From: Rhodobacteraceae bacterium XHP0102
GTDB taxonomy: Bacteria > Pseudomonadota > Alphaproteobacteria > Rhodobacterales > Rhodobacteraceae
Length of the DNA: 64,000 nt
NCBI GenBank assembly: GCA_025751475.1
Contig: JAOWLD010000002.1
Location: 372,001 to 436,000, forward strand
Direction: 5' to 3'
The notes beneath the pieces are model-generated. The model was not told the DNA's origin. It did no database searches and worked only from the letters and a program-made list of their open reading frames with translations. Below, piece after piece: positions 52,471-61,793 of this stretch (within the stretch, counting starts at the first letter, position 1; each line of letters starts with the position of its first letter). The translations under genes and the position numbers were made by a program.

Positions 52471-53193
52471 ATGGCAAGAGTAGCATTAGTAACTGGCGGC
52501 AGCCGCGGCATTGGTGAGGCGATTTCCAAGCGCCTAAAGGCGGATGGATATGAGGTGGCTGCAACCTACGCGGGTAACGATGAGAAAGCCGCCGCATTCA
52601 CCGAGGCGACAGGAATCAAAACCTATAAATGGAATGTTGGGTCTTATGAGGAATCAGCCGCAGGGATCGCAAAGGTCGAAGCGGAGCTTGGCCCAATTGA
52701 TGTGGTTGTGGCCAATGCGGGCATCACCCGCGATGCGCCGTTTCACAAAATGACGCCTGCGCAGTGGCAAGAAGTGATCGATACGAACCTCACGGGCGTG
52801 TTCAATACGGTCCACCCGATTTGGCCTGGAATGCGGGACCGCAAATTTGGCCGTGTGATCGTGATTTCATCCATCAACGGTCAAAAAGGCCAATTTGGAC
52901 AGGTCAATTACGCCGCCACCAAGGCGGGTGATCTGGGCATTGTTAAGTCACTGGCGCAAGAGGGCGCGCGTGCAGGCATCACGGCAAACGCCATCTGCCC
53001 AGGCTATATCGCTACGGAAATGGTGATGGCCATCCCTGAAGAAGTGCGTGCGAAAATCGTTGCGGGCATCCCCGCAGGCCGATTGGGCGAGCCTGAAGAA
53101 ATCGCGCGTTGCGTGGCCTTCTTGGCCGCGGATGATGCGGGCTTCATCAACGGCTCCACCATCTCTGCGAATGGCGCACAATTCTTCGTCTGA
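52471..53193 (+). CDS. phaB: Acetoacetyl-CoA reductase
   Basis: A 240-residue NADPH-dependent short-chain reductase yielding (R)-3-hydroxybutyryl-CoA for polyhydroxybutyrate. It has the cofactor motif TGGSRGIG (8-15), NAGITRDAPFHKMTP, the catalytic Tyr147-x3-Lys151 in NYAATKAG, and the Ser in VISSING (about 134). The C-terminal ISANGAQFFV fits PhaB instead of FabG. CGGAGGAGAAA precedes the start. A terminator follows the stop. Confidence 0.95.
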   Translation: MARVALVTGGSRGIGEAISKRLKADGYEVAATYAGNDEKAAAFTEATGIKTYKWNVGSYEESAAGIAKVEAELGPIDVVVANAGITRDAPFHKMTPAQWQEVIDTNLTGVFNTVHPIWPGMRDRKFGRVIVISSINGQKGQFGQVNYAATKAGDLGIVKSLAQEGARAGITANAICPGYIATEMVMAIPEEVRAKIVAGIPAGRLGEPEEIARCVAFLAADDAGFINGSTISANGAQFFV

Positions 53194-53206
53194 TGGCAGG
53201 ATATTA

Positions 53207-53242
53207 AAAAACCGCCCCTCCATCTCTGGGGGGCGGTTTCTT
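53207..53242. terminator. Terminator between phaB and the DUF465 gene (bidirectional)
   Basis: AAACCGCCCC (53209-53218) pairs with GGGGCGGTTT (53230-53239). On the + strand the T run is short (TTTCTT); on the - strand it is TTTTTTA, so the site serves the convergent DUF465 gene best. Confidence 0.8.
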
Positions 53243-53246
53243 ACGC

Positions 53247-53411
53247 CTAGCCGTTCAGGCGAACAATTTCTTCTTTGATTTTGAGTTTTTGTTTTTTCAG
53301 CTCACGGATTTCCGATCCGTCCGTGCTTGGACTTCGTTGCGCTTCTTCCACGCGTTTGGAGAGGGTTTCATGCTTCTTCTTGAGTTGCTGCAAATGTCCG
53401 TTGAGTGACAT
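53247..53411 (-). CDS. Small DUF465 (YdcH-like) protein
   Basis: A 54-residue, highly charged helical protein. The sequence MSLNGHLQQLKKKHETLSKRVEEAQRSP...ELKKQKLKIKEEIVRLNG is the YdcH/DUF465 pattern. Most of it should form a coiled coil; function unknown in the family. The ATG at 53411 is preceded by GAGGAGA. It is followed by its terminator and is probably monocistronic. Confidence 0.88.
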   Translation of the reverse strand: MSLNGHLQQLKKKHETLSKRVEEAQRSPSTDGSEIRELKKQKLKIKEEIVRLNG

Positions 53412-53521
53412 GGTCAAATCTCCTCTCTTTGATGTTCGATAAATCAAAGTGCAGCACGGATTGTGAGTCGTGTCACGCATTCCCTTCATAAAACTGTCAT
53501 GATGCGCGGCAGTTTGCCGAT

Positions 53522-54295
53522 TTATCCACGCGGCCAACGGATTGCAGCGCCCTTGCGCAACACATCTTGCGCCGCTTGGCTGTAGTCATCCCCGTCTTTG
53601 TTATGGGATTGTCCCGCGTGGATCAGAAACGGCGGGCACAGCATCGCAGGCGTTTTTGCCAATTTGCGTGCGCGGATCACCACACGCTTCGCCGCCTGTC
53701 CCGTGCGGGATTGCAGCGGCAAAATTGAAATGGCACCAAATTTTGCCGCATGGAGCGCCGCCAATATCTCGGGCAGCCGTTCGGTGATATGGATCAAGGT
53801 CAACCAGCCTTTTGGCTTGAGGCGCTTTTGCGCACAGCTGACCCAGTCGAATAAAGGGGTGTCTTCGCGCCGCGCCGCTTCGCGCCCTTGGTCCGCGGCT
53901 TCTGTGCCGCCACCTGTAGTGAAATAAGGTGGATTGGCGATGACATGGTCAAAGCTTGTGGTGGTATGGTTTGCAAGCGTGGCCAGATCCGCCACGATAA
54001 TTTCCAATGGCAAGCCCGCCGCTTCGGCATTGCGCCGCGCCAGCTCTGCATAATCCGTCTGCCGTTCAACACCAACAAGCCGCAAGGACGGCACCCGCAG
54101 ACCCAAGGCAAGGATTGACGTGCCAACGCCACAGCCCAGTTCCAACACCGATTGCCCCGCGCGTGCAGGGCAGCTTGCCGCCAGAAAGATCGGGTCGGTC
54201 GCGGCGCGATAACCGTGGCGCGGTTGGTAAATCTGTAAATCCCCGTTTAGAAAGTCATCACAGGTCAGATCGGCATCGTCAAACCCTAGGCGCAT
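53522..54295 (-). CDS. tRNA1(Val) A37 N6-methyltransferase-like protein
   Basis: A 257-residue SAM-dependent methyltransferase of the TrmN6/YfiC group. It has the SAM-binding VLELGCGVGTSILALGLR (about 50-66), and VIANPPYFTTGG carries the NPPY catalytic motif of N6-adenine methylases (about 118-121). YQPRHGYRAATDPIFLAA is the family-specific start region. The ATG at 54295 overlaps the end of the DUF2007 gene by 10 bases. The tRNA target is inferred from the family. Confidence 0.87.
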   Translation of the reverse strand: MRLGFDDADLTCDDFLNGDLQIYQPRHGYRAATDPIFLAASCPARAGQSVLELGCGVGTSILALGLRVPSLRLVGVERQTDYAELARRNAEAAGLPLEIIVADLATLANHTTTSFDHVIANPPYFTTGGGTEAADQGREAARREDTPLFDWVSCAQKRLKPKGWLTLIHITERLPEILAALHAAKFGAISILPLQSRTGQAAKRVVIRARKLAKTPAMLCPPFLIHAGQSHNKDGDDYSQAAQDVLRKGAAIRWPRG

Positions 54296-54510
54296 GGGCT
54301 GACCTCAAGGCCATTATCCCGAAGCGCAACACGCGCCATGTGCAGATCCTGCCGCCGCACCATCAATCGGCGCGGCAATATGCCGATGGAGCCTTCAAGA
54401 ATGCTTATATTTACGTCAAACTCGAACACCTCTATACCCTCGCCAGAAAGCAGGGCCGAGGCAAAGGCGATTACCGTTGGGTCATTGCTGCGCAGGACTT
54501 CATGCATCAT
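54286..54510 (-). CDS. DUF2007 small protein
   Basis: A 74-residue protein with the DUF2007 pattern MMHEVLRSNDPTVIAFASALLSGEGIEVFEFD, then a short strand-helix C-terminus. The fold is a small alpha-beta signalling-type domain of unknown role. Adjacent ATGs at 54510 and 54507 both give good starts. It overlaps the methyltransferase gene by 10 bases and is divergent from ispB, with 64 bases between the starts. Confidence 0.85.
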   Translation of the reverse strand: MMHEVLRSNDPTVIAFASALLSGEGIEVFEFDVNISILEGSIGILPRRLMVRRQDLHMARVALRDNGLEVSPCA

Positions 54511-54574
54511 TTTGATTTAGGCCTCTCAGCCCGTTCTGTCGAGAGAGGCTGAGACGTCCGAAGGAAAGAAGACT

Positions 54575-55576
54575 ATGTCGCTTGATCATAGCAGTGCAAA
54601 ACCGCATGAGCGCCTCGCCGCCCATCTTGAGGCGGATATGGATGCAGTGGATCAATTGATCCGCGCGCGTATGGCATCGCGCCATGCGCCGCGCATTCCC
54701 GAAGTGACGGCGCATTTGATTGATGCAGGTGGCAAGCGCATTCGTCCGATGCTGACCTTGGCAGCGGCCAAGCTGTGCGGCTATGACGGGGACAGCCACA
54801 TCAAATTGGCCGCAACGGTGGAATTCATCCATACGGCCACATTGTTGCATGATGACGTTGTCGATGAAAGCAACCAACGCCGTGGTCGCCCGACTGCAAA
54901 TTTGCTTTGGGATAATAAATCCTCGGTTCTGGTGGGCGATTATCTGTTTGCCCGCGCCTTTCAGTTGATGGTCGAGCCGCAGAACCTTGAGGTTCTCGAG
55001 ATTTTGTCCAATGCGGCGGCGACCATTGCCGAGGGCGAAGTTCTGCAAATGACCGCAGCCATGGACATCACCACCACCGAAGACACTTATATGCAGGTGA
55101 TCCGTGGCAAAACCGCCGCTTTGTTCCAAGCGGCAACCGAATCTGGTGCAGTGATTGCTGGCCGTCCTGATGCGGACCGCGCGGCTTTGGCCCAATATGG
55201 TGACGCTTTGGGTGTTTCCTTTCAGATTGTGGACGACCTTTTGGATTGGGGCGGTGCATCTGGCGAAATGGGCAAAAACACAGGTGATGATTTCCGCGAG
55301 CGTAAAATGACCCTGCCCGTCATTCGTGCCATCGCAAAAGCCGATGCTGCTGAACGCGCGTTCTGGACCCGCACCATTGGGCGCGGGGATCAAAACGAAG
55401 GCGATCTGGAGGCGGCGTTTGATCTTCTGAGCGCGCATGGGACATTGGAAGAAACCCGCCAAGAGGCCTTGCGCTTTGCGCAAAGCGCAAAATCCGCCCT
55501 AAATATCCTGCCGAATGATCCATTGCGCGACATGATGCAGGATCTGGCGGATTACGTGGTGGAGCGGATCGCCTGA
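54575..55576 (+). CDS. ispB: Polyprenyl diphosphate synthase (ubiquinone side chain)
   Basis: A 333-residue trans-prenyltransferase that elongates farnesyl diphosphate to the C40-C50 chain used for ubiquinone. The two aspartate-rich motifs are LLHDDVVDES (about 88-97) and IVDDLLDWGG (about 215-224). GGKRIRPML near the N-terminus binds pyrophosphate. AAGGAAAG precedes the ATG. Chain length cannot be deduced. The downstream ispE (IPP pathway) is convergent, 4 bases away. Confidence 0.95.
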   Translation: MSLDHSSAKPHERLAAHLEADMDAVDQLIRARMASRHAPRIPEVTAHLIDAGGKRIRPMLTLAAAKLCGYDGDSHIKLAATVEFIHTATLLHDDVVDESNQRRGRPTANLLWDNKSSVLVGDYLFARAFQLMVEPQNLEVLEILSNAAATIAEGEVLQMTAAMDITTTEDTYMQVIRGKTAALFQAATESGAVIAGRPDADRAALAQYGDALGVSFQIVDDLLDWGGASGEMGKNTGDDFRERKMTLPVIRAIAKADAAERAFWTRTIGRGDQNEGDLEAAFDLLSAHGTLEETRQEALRFAQSAKSALNILPNDPLRDMMQDLADYVVERIA

Positions 55577-55580
55577 TCCC

Positions 55581-56405
55581 TCACACCATGATTGCGCCCG
55601 CCTCAACCCACCATGCGGGATGGGCGGCCTGCAATGCGGCTTTCGCGGCGTGGGACGCATCGGCGCTATCGTAAAGGGCAAAACAGGTGCTGCCTGATCC
55701 GCTCATGCGGACAATCCGTGCGGACGCCGTGCCGCGCAATGCATTCAGAACGGATGCAACCTGCGGGCAGAGTGCGATGGCGGGCGCCTCCAGATCGTTG
55801 CGTTGCGCCTCAAGCCATGACCAGAAATCGCCCGTCAAGGGCGCAAGTGGTGGATTGTCCTTCTGTTGCAATGTCGCAAAAACCGCAGGGGTCGCCAGTG
55901 GCAGATTGGGATGTGCCAACACGGCCCAAAGGGGTGGCAGCGCGGGCGCGGTTGTGATCTCATCGCCTATGCCGCGCATGAAAACAGGGGCGGTTTCAAG
56001 GCAAACTGGCACATCCGCGCCAAGCGATAAGATGGCATCTTTCTTGGGCAGGGGTTGCCCCCATAATTGCGCCAAAGCCTGAAGCGCCGCCGCCGCATCG
56101 GCCGAGCCGCCGCCAATACCCGCCCCATGAGGAAGATTTTTTACAAGGTGAATGGCCGCCCCTTGGCCCGTTTCGCGGGAAAACAATTGCGCTGCTTTGA
56201 GCACCAGATTGCCGTCATCCACTGGGACACCCATGGAAAATGGGCCTTCCACAGTGAGGCTAAGATCAAAGGCGGGCGCGACCGTAAGCTGATCTGCAAT
56301 GTCTACAAAACAGACAAGCGAGTCGAGCAGGTGATACCCGTCTGTCCTTTGCCCAACCACGTGCAGAGCAAGATTAAGCTTGGCGCGCGCGGGCCAAAGG
56401 ATCAT
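55581..56405 (-). CDS. ispE: 4-diphosphocytidyl-2-C-methylerythritol kinase
   Basis: A 274-residue GHMP kinase of the MEP isoprenoid pathway. It has ARAKLNLALHVVGQRTDGYHLLDSLVCF at the N-terminus and the ATP-binding KNLPHGAGIGGGSADAAAAL (about 85-104). It lacks no obvious catalytic residue (Asp in GADVPVCLETAP). ATGA overlap with the upstream TPR gene means co-translation. It is convergent with ispB. Confidence 0.96.
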   Translation of the reverse strand: MILWPARAKLNLALHVVGQRTDGYHLLDSLVCFVDIADQLTVAPAFDLSLTVEGPFSMGVPVDDGNLVLKAAQLFSRETGQGAAIHLVKNLPHGAGIGGGSADAAAALQALAQLWGQPLPKKDAILSLGADVPVCLETAPVFMRGIGDEITTAPALPPLWAVLAHPNLPLATPAVFATLQQKDNPPLAPLTGDFWSWLEAQRNDLEAPAIALCPQVASVLNALRGTASARIVRMSGSGSTCFALYDSADASHAAKAALQAAHPAWWVEAGAIMV

Positions 56406-58093
56406 GGGCTATTTGCCTCGCGCTGCTGCACTTCGTCTAAGCCAATTTCAAGCTTCAGCCGGATGCGAGCGGCGTCTTCTTCGGTTGGATCAAAGGAAAG
56501 CGCCCGTTCCCATTGAAAGCGCGCTTCACGTTGACGACCAACCTTCCAATACACATCGCCCAAATGGTCGTTTACAATCGGGTCAGTCGGCAAAAGTTCG
56601 GCTGCACGTTCCATTGGTGCGACCGCCTCCTGATAGCGGCCAAGGCGGAAATAAACCCATGCAAGACTGTCTACAATATATCCTGAATCGGGGTCCAATT
56701 CGACCGCGCGTTCAATCATATTCAACGCTTCATCAAGGTTGCGGCGTTGTTCGACCAAGGAATATCCAAGGTAATTGAGAACCGAGGATTGATCGGGGCT
56801 GAGGCTGAGGGCCTTGCGGAAATCGGCCTCCGCCGCATCCCATTGATCGGATTGCTCATAGCATATGCCGCGTGCGTAGAACAAAAACCAAAAGCGTGGA
56901 TCATTTTGATCAATCAGCGCAAGCGCTGCACTATAGGCATCCGCGCCTTCGGCAAATCGTTCTTCGCGGCGCAACAAATCGCCCAGTTGCGCATGGACGG
57001 GAAATGGCTGAGGCCCTGCGGCCACAAGCGCCTGCAAGCTGGCGATGGCCTCGCCGCTGCGCCCCAGTTGCGCATAAGCGTCCGAGCGTCCGATGATCGC
57101 TTCAAGCGCGAGCGGATCGTCCCCTGGAACCGCACCATAAGCCGCGATTGCGAGATCATATTGATTGCTTTGCATCAGCAAATCGCCGCTGAGCAGCAAA
57201 GACTCGCTGTGGGACGGGTCGATATAATGGGCCGCACGGCTGTAAATCAGCGGCAAGGTCGGCCCGCTTTCACGGCCTAAAGCCTCCGCCAACGTGAAAA
57301 AGACCTCGGCCAATCCTTGTTGTGGTGTGGTGATGAAATCATAGCTGCGTTCTGGATTCGCGGCGATCTCGTCACGTAGGGCGCTGAGGCCAAGATCCCG
57401 ATTTTGTGACAACACCCCATCGAGCATCTCCAGCGCATCTTCGGCGCGGTCAAGCTGCACCAAAGTCTGCGCATAAGCCTGCAAGATACGCGTGCCTGCC
57501 GCACCAAGATTAAATTCTACACCTTCATAGATTTGCGCAGCGCCTTCGAAATCACCCACCGCACCGCGCGCCAAAGCGAGGTGGTAAAAGGCCAAATCAC
57601 CCAGACCTTGACCCTGTGCTAGTCCATTGAAGCGATCACTGGCGCGATCCATTTGCCCCTGCGCGAGGTATAACCAACCCGCGATCAGATCATCGACCAA
57701 TGCGCCAGCTCCACGGTCTGCATCAATGCGTTCAAAAGCGGCGGCTGTGTCCCCTTGTGCCAAAAGCACCACCAAAATGGCCAAGTCAGCCAGTTCATGG
57801 CTTGGATTGTCGGAGGTGATCCCTTGTGCAATTTCTGCGGCCCGCGTCCATTCGCCCAAAGCCGTATGCGACAGGATCGCGTTGATCGCCAAGTCGCCGT
57901 CAGGCGCAGCCGTTTCAAGCAAAACATTGAGATAATTGGCGGCAATTTTGTAATTGCTCTCTGTAAGCGCTTGTCGTGCGGCGAGGTAGGCCCCTGCATT
58001 GACGCTGCCCTCAAACGTTTGAGCATTCGCCAACCTGCCCGTCCCGTTGAGGGTTGCGGCGCAGAGCAATGCGAAAAGGGCGAAGTTGCGCAT
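56402..58093 (-). CDS. Secreted tetratricopeptide repeat protein
   Basis: A 563-residue protein with a signal peptide (MRNFALFALLCAATLNGTG...ANA) and then TPR helices for most of its length; the last third has clear repeats (PRFWFLFYARGICYEQSDQWDAAEADFRKALSLSPDQSS, and similar). It probably acts as a scaffold in the periplasm or at the outer membrane. ATG at 58093 has GGGAG upstream. It is translationally coupled to ispE by ATGA, a pairing whose meaning is unclear. No other domain is seen. Confidence 0.85.
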   Translation of the reverse strand: MRNFALFALLCAATLNGTGRLANAQTFEGSVNAGAYLAARQALTESNYKIAANYLNVLLETAAPDGDLAINAILSHTALGEWTRAAEIAQGITSDNPSHELADLAILVVLLAQGDTAAAFERIDADRGAGALVDDLIAGWLYLAQGQMDRASDRFNGLAQGQGLGDLAFYHLALARGAVGDFEGAAQIYEGVEFNLGAAGTRILQAYAQTLVQLDRAEDALEMLDGVLSQNRDLGLSALRDEIAANPERSYDFITTPQQGLAEVFFTLAEALGRESGPTLPLIYSRAAHYIDPSHSESLLLSGDLLMQSNQYDLAIAAYGAVPGDDPLALEAIIGRSDAYAQLGRSGEAIASLQALVAAGPQPFPVHAQLGDLLRREERFAEGADAYSAALALIDQNDPRFWFLFYARGICYEQSDQWDAAEADFRKALSLSPDQSSVLNYLGYSLVEQRRNLDEALNMIERAVELDPDSGYIVDSLAWVYFRLGRYQEAVAPMERAAELLPTDPIVNDHLGDVYWKVGRQREARFQWERALSFDPTEEDAARIRLKLEIGLDEVQQREANSP

Positions 58094-58202
58094 ATAAAGG
58101 ACTCCCGATCTTACAAAGGAGGAGATTAGGCCGTGCTGCCCGCGAAAACAATGGCGCGGAAGCTGATAAAGCCCCCGCGCCCGCATCAAATTTTTGAAAT
58201 TT

Positions 58203-58233
58203 CAATCACATATTGGGCCAATCACATATTGGG
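58203..58233. repeat. Tandem 16-bp duplication at the end of the ETF-QO gene
   Basis: The unit CAATCACATATTGGGC (58203-58218) is repeated almost exactly at 58219-58233. The second copy contains the TGA stop of the ETF-QO gene on the - strand, so the first lies just beyond it and duplicates the stop region. Each copy has CCAAT/ATTGG symmetry. Confidence 0.8.
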
Positions 58234-59874
58234 GTAGTTCGGCCCGTCCCCGCCTTGCGGCGTGACCCATGTGATATTTTGAGACGGGTCTTTGATGTCA
58301 CAGGTCTTGCAATGCACGCAGTTTTGGAAGTTGATCACAAAGCGCGCTTCTTTTCCTGTTTCTTCTACAACTTCATAGACCCCCGCAGGGCAATAGCGCT
58401 GCGCGGGTTCGGCATATTCGGGCAGATTGATTGAAATCGGCACCGAGGCATCCCCAAGCCGCAAATGCGCGGGTTGGCTTTCTTCGTGATTGGTCATCGA
58501 GAAGCTGACATTGGTCAGGCGATCAAAGGACAAAACCCCATCAGGTTTTGGATAGTCGATGGGTTTAAAATCACGGGCCTTGCCTGTGGCTTGTGCATCG
58601 GTTTTGCCGTGGCGCATCGTGCCAAAGAGGGTCAACCCTGTCAGGTTTGCAACCCACATATCCAAGCCGCCAAGACTGAGCCCGCCCAAAAGGCCGAATT
58701 TCGACCAGAGCGGTTTCACGTTGCGCACGCGCTTTAGGTCTTTGCCAATCGGGCCATCGGAGAGTGTCGTGGCGTAATCATCCAATGTGTCACTTGAACG
58801 GCCCGCTTTGATCGCGCTATGCGCCGCTTCGGCGGCGGCAATGCCCGAGAGCATCGCGTTATGGTTGCCTTTGATGCGCGGCACATTCACCAGACCCACC
58901 CCACAGCCCAAAATCGCAACACCAGGTGCGACAGGGCTTGGCATGGATTGATAGCCCCCTTCGGAAATCGCGCGCGCGCCATAAGCCACGCGTTTACCAC
59001 CCTTCAAAAGCTCGGCAATCATCGGGTGATGCTTGAACCGCTGAAATTCCATATAGGGATAGAGGTGTGGGTTTTCGTAATTCAGATGCACCACAAAGCC
59101 CACGTAAACCTGATTGTTGTCGAGGTGATACACAAAGCTGCCGCCGCCTGCATTATTGCCAAGGGGCCAACCCATTGTATGGGTCACAGTGCCTTCGCGG
59201 TGCTTGGCTGGGTCAATTTCCCAAATCTCTTTCATGCCAAGGCCGAATTTCTGAGGCTCTTTCCCCTTGGACAGGTCGAATTTCGCAATCACCTCTTTTG
59301 TAAGTGAGCCGCGCACGCCTTCGCCCAAGAATACGTATTTGCCGTGCAATTCCATTCCAGGTTCATAGCCATCGGACGGCGTGCCATCGGCGTTGAGGCC
59401 AAACACGCCCGCCACAACGCCTTTGACGGAGCCATCTTCGGCGTAAACCAATTCAGAACAGGCCATGCCAGGGAAAATCTCAACGCCTAAACCTTCGGCT
59501 TGTTCGGCCAACCAACGGCACACATTTCCCATCGAGACGATGTAATTGCCATGGTTGTTCATCAAAGGTGGCATCATCATATTCGGCAGGCGAATGCCGC
59601 CCGCCTCGCCCAACAGATAGAAGTTATCTTCGCGCACAGGCACGGTGACAGGCGCGCCTTTGGCCTTCCAATCGGGGATCAAAGCGTCCAATCCCGCAGG
59701 ATCAAGCACGGCGCCAGACAGGATATGGGCGCCCACCTCGGAGCCTTTTTCAAGCACGACCACGCTCAAATCAGGGTCCAACTGCTTGAGACGGATCGCA
59801 GCAGAAAGGCCTGATGGACCAGCACCCACGATGACGACATCATATTCTACGGATTCGCGTTCCATCTCCGCCAT
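58222..59874 (-). CDS. Electron transfer flavoprotein-ubiquinone oxidoreductase
   Basis: A 550-residue membrane-associated flavoprotein that passes electrons from ETF (fatty-acid and amino-acid oxidation) to ubiquinone. The FAD motif is VVIVGAGPSGLSAA (14-27), a hydrophobic quinone-binding region lies in the middle, and a C-terminal [4Fe-4S] site is CPAGVYEV then CVHCKTCDIKDPSQNI. Length is typical. The start at 59874 (MAEMERESVEYD) is chosen; the ATG at 59865 is an alternative with a closer ribosome site. ETF subunit genes are not in the window. Confidence 0.96.
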   Translation of the reverse strand: MAEMERESVEYDVVIVGAGPSGLSAAIRLKQLDPDLSVVVLEKGSEVGAHILSGAVLDPAGLDALIPDWKAKGAPVTVPVREDNFYLLGEAGGIRLPNMMMPPLMNNHGNYIVSMGNVCRWLAEQAEGLGVEIFPGMACSELVYAEDGSVKGVVAGVFGLNADGTPSDGYEPGMELHGKYVFLGEGVRGSLTKEVIAKFDLSKGKEPQKFGLGMKEIWEIDPAKHREGTVTHTMGWPLGNNAGGGSFVYHLDNNQVYVGFVVHLNYENPHLYPYMEFQRFKHHPMIAELLKGGKRVAYGARAISEGGYQSMPSPVAPGVAILGCGVGLVNVPRIKGNHNAMLSGIAAAEAAHSAIKAGRSSDTLDDYATTLSDGPIGKDLKRVRNVKPLWSKFGLLGGLSLGGLDMWVANLTGLTLFGTMRHGKTDAQATGKARDFKPIDYPKPDGVLSFDRLTNVSFSMTNHEESQPAHLRLGDASVPISINLPEYAEPAQRYCPAGVYEVVEETGKEARFVINFQNCVHCKTCDIKDPSQNITWVTPQGGDGPNYPNM

Positions 59875-60076
59875 TCTCCAATTCCTTCGGACTTTCGGTC
59901 ACGGGCATCTGAGCCGCCCGCGCGCGCCATTCTGATTTTGCAAGTGCGTAGCGCGTCTTGGGTAGGGGGGTCAATTGATACGCGACAATATGTTGCCGTG
60001 TTACGACTGAAAAATTTGCAAAACTTGCGCACGTGCTATCATTTCATACGAAAAAGCGGGGAAAGGGGAGATGCCC

Positions 60077-60394
60077 ATGTCTGTTTTGCGAATGATCTAT
60101 TTGGTTTTGGCTGTCGTGGGCACGATTGTGCCAATGCAATATTTCCTACCATGGTTGGCGGCGAATGAGTGGTCCATTATGGCCATGGTCGAAGCATGGC
60201 ACGCCAATGATGCATCATCGGGTTTGGTCTGGGATTTAACCATTGCGGCTCTGACCCTGAACATATGGATTTTGGTTGAGGGGATCGCGCGGCGCGATTG
60301 GCTGTCGCTGTTGGCCATTCCCACGATTTACGGCATTGGGGTCAGCTGCGCCTTGCCGCTGTATCTGTTCTTGCGGTCGCGCAACGAGGTCTAA
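60077..60394 (+). CDS. DUF2834 small membrane protein
   Basis: A 105-residue protein with three predicted transmembrane helices, matching the DUF2834 pattern (LAVVGTIVPMQYFLPWL ... DLTIAALTLNIWILVEGIARRDW). Function unknown. The ATG at 60077 is 7 bases after AAAGGGGAG; an ATG at 60071 lies too close to that ribosome site. It may be cotranscribed with lysA, 83 bases downstream. Confidence 0.85.
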   Translation: MSVLRMIYLVLAVVGTIVPMQYFLPWLAANEWSIMAMVEAWHANDASSGLVWDLTIAALTLNIWILVEGIARRDWLSLLAIPTIYGIGVSCALPLYLFLRSRNEV

Positions 60395-60477
60395 ACACCT
60401 TGCCACAGAGGGTTTGAAACCGCGTGCAAGGGTGATAAGCGCGGATCATCAAAACGGCGCGAGGCGGAGATCGGGCG

Positions 60478-61743
60478 ATGGATCACTTTCTGTACAAGAA
60501 CGGCGAGCTTTATGCCGAAGATGTCTCTGTGCGTGAGATTGCCGCTGTTGTGGGCACACCGTTCTATCTCTATTCCACCGCCACGCTGACCCGTCATTAT
60601 CATCTGTTCAGCGAGGCGTTGGACGGGCTGGACCATCTTGTTTGCTTTGCGGTGAAATCCAATTCCAATCAGGCCGTTTTGCGGCATTTGGGCAATTTAG
60701 GTGCGGGGATGGATGTGGTGTCGGGCGGAGAATATGCCCGTGCGCGCGCCGCGGGTGTTAAGGGCGAAAAGATCGTGTTCTCAGGCGTGGGGAAGACCCG
60801 CGAAGAAATGCGCCATGTTCTCGAAGGGGGCATCCGTCAATTTAATGTCGAGTCGGAAGCCGAATTGGCGGTTCTCTCCGAGGTCGCGCAAAGCGTGGGG
60901 GTGACAGTCCCGATCACCATTCGGGTCAATCCAGACGTGGACGCAAAGACCCATGAGAAAATTGCAACGGGAAAATCGGAGAATAAATTCGGAATTCCGA
61001 TTGCCCGCGCCCGCGCGGTTTATGCTTATGCGGCCAGCCTGCCCGCGATCGATGTAATGGGCATTGATGTGCATATCGGCAGCCAATTGACTGATTTGGC
61101 GCCTTTTGAACTGGCTTATAACAAAGTGGCGGAGCTGACACGCGCTTTGCGCGCCGATGGCCACAATATCCGCCGACTTGATCTAGGGGGGGGATTGGGC
61201 ATCCCCTACGAGCGCTCCAACAGCGCCCCGCCCTTGCCGCTTGAATATGGTGCTTTGATCAAGCGTTGTGTGGGCGATTTGGACGTTGAGGTTGAGATTG
61301 AACCAGGACGCTTGATTTCGGGCAATGCGGGCATTTTGGTGTCCTCCGTCATCTATGTGAAATCTGGCGAGGGGCGTGATTTCCTCATCCTTGATGCGGC
61401 CATGAATGATCTGATCCGCCCCGCGATGTATGGCGCTTGGCACGATATTATTCCTGTGATTGAAGCGCAGGCTGGTGCCGAGCAGCGCCCCTATGACGTG
61501 GTTGGCCCAGTATGTGAGACGGGGGATACATTTGCCAAGGCGCGCAACCTTCCCCCATTGGATGCGGGGGATTTGGTGGCCTTTCGCTCTGCGGGTGCCT
61601 ATGGTGCGGTCATGTCGAGCGAGTATAACACACGCCCCCTTATCCCCGAGGTTTTGGTCCAAGCTGATCAATTCAGCGTCATTCGCAAGCGTCCGACCTT
61701 TGACGAAATCATTCAGCGCGATATCGTTCCAGAATGGCTATAA
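60478..61743 (+). CDS. lysA: Diaminopimelate decarboxylase
   Basis: A 421-residue fold-type III PLP enzyme, last step of lysine synthesis (meso-DAP to L-lysine). The PLP lysine is in VCFAVKSNSNQAVLRHL (about residue 60). GVGKTREE and LDLGGGLGIPYE (cofactor loop) follow, and the substrate site VGPVCETGDTFA supplies the cysteine and glutamate of the partner subunit. Length is standard. It precedes the DUF4175 gene, 50 bases away; a short hairpin (GCCTGA/TCAGGC, 61755-61776) without a T run lies between. Confidence 0.97.
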   Translation: MDHFLYKNGELYAEDVSVREIAAVVGTPFYLYSTATLTRHYHLFSEALDGLDHLVCFAVKSNSNQAVLRHLGNLGAGMDVVSGGEYARARAAGVKGEKIVFSGVGKTREEMRHVLEGGIRQFNVESEAELAVLSEVAQSVGVTVPITIRVNPDVDAKTHEKIATGKSENKFGIPIARARAVYAYAASLPAIDVMGIDVHIGSQLTDLAPFELAYNKVAELTRALRADGHNIRRLDLGGGLGIPYERSNSAPPLPLEYGALIKRCVGDLDVEVEIEPGRLISGNAGILVSSVIYVKSGEGRDFLILDAAMNDLIRPAMYGAWHDIIPVIEAQAGAEQRPYDVVGPVCETGDTFAKARNLPPLDAGDLVAFRSAGAYGAVMSSEYNTRPLIPEVLVQADQFSVIRKRPTFDEIIQRDIVPEWL

Positions 61744-61793
61744 TGCCTAAACCTGCCTGATTGGGTAACATCAGGCGAAAGGTGGTGGAGCCG

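Noticed and set aside
54500-55483. 327-codon - strand frame opposite ispB
   Set aside because: Antisense of a well-defined prenyltransferase; Cys/His/Arg-rich composition is typical of shadow frames.
61755-61776. Hairpin GCCTGA/TCAGGC after lysA as a terminator
   Set aside because: Only 6 bp with a 10-base loop and no T run; the next gene begins 18 bases later, so read-through is likelier.
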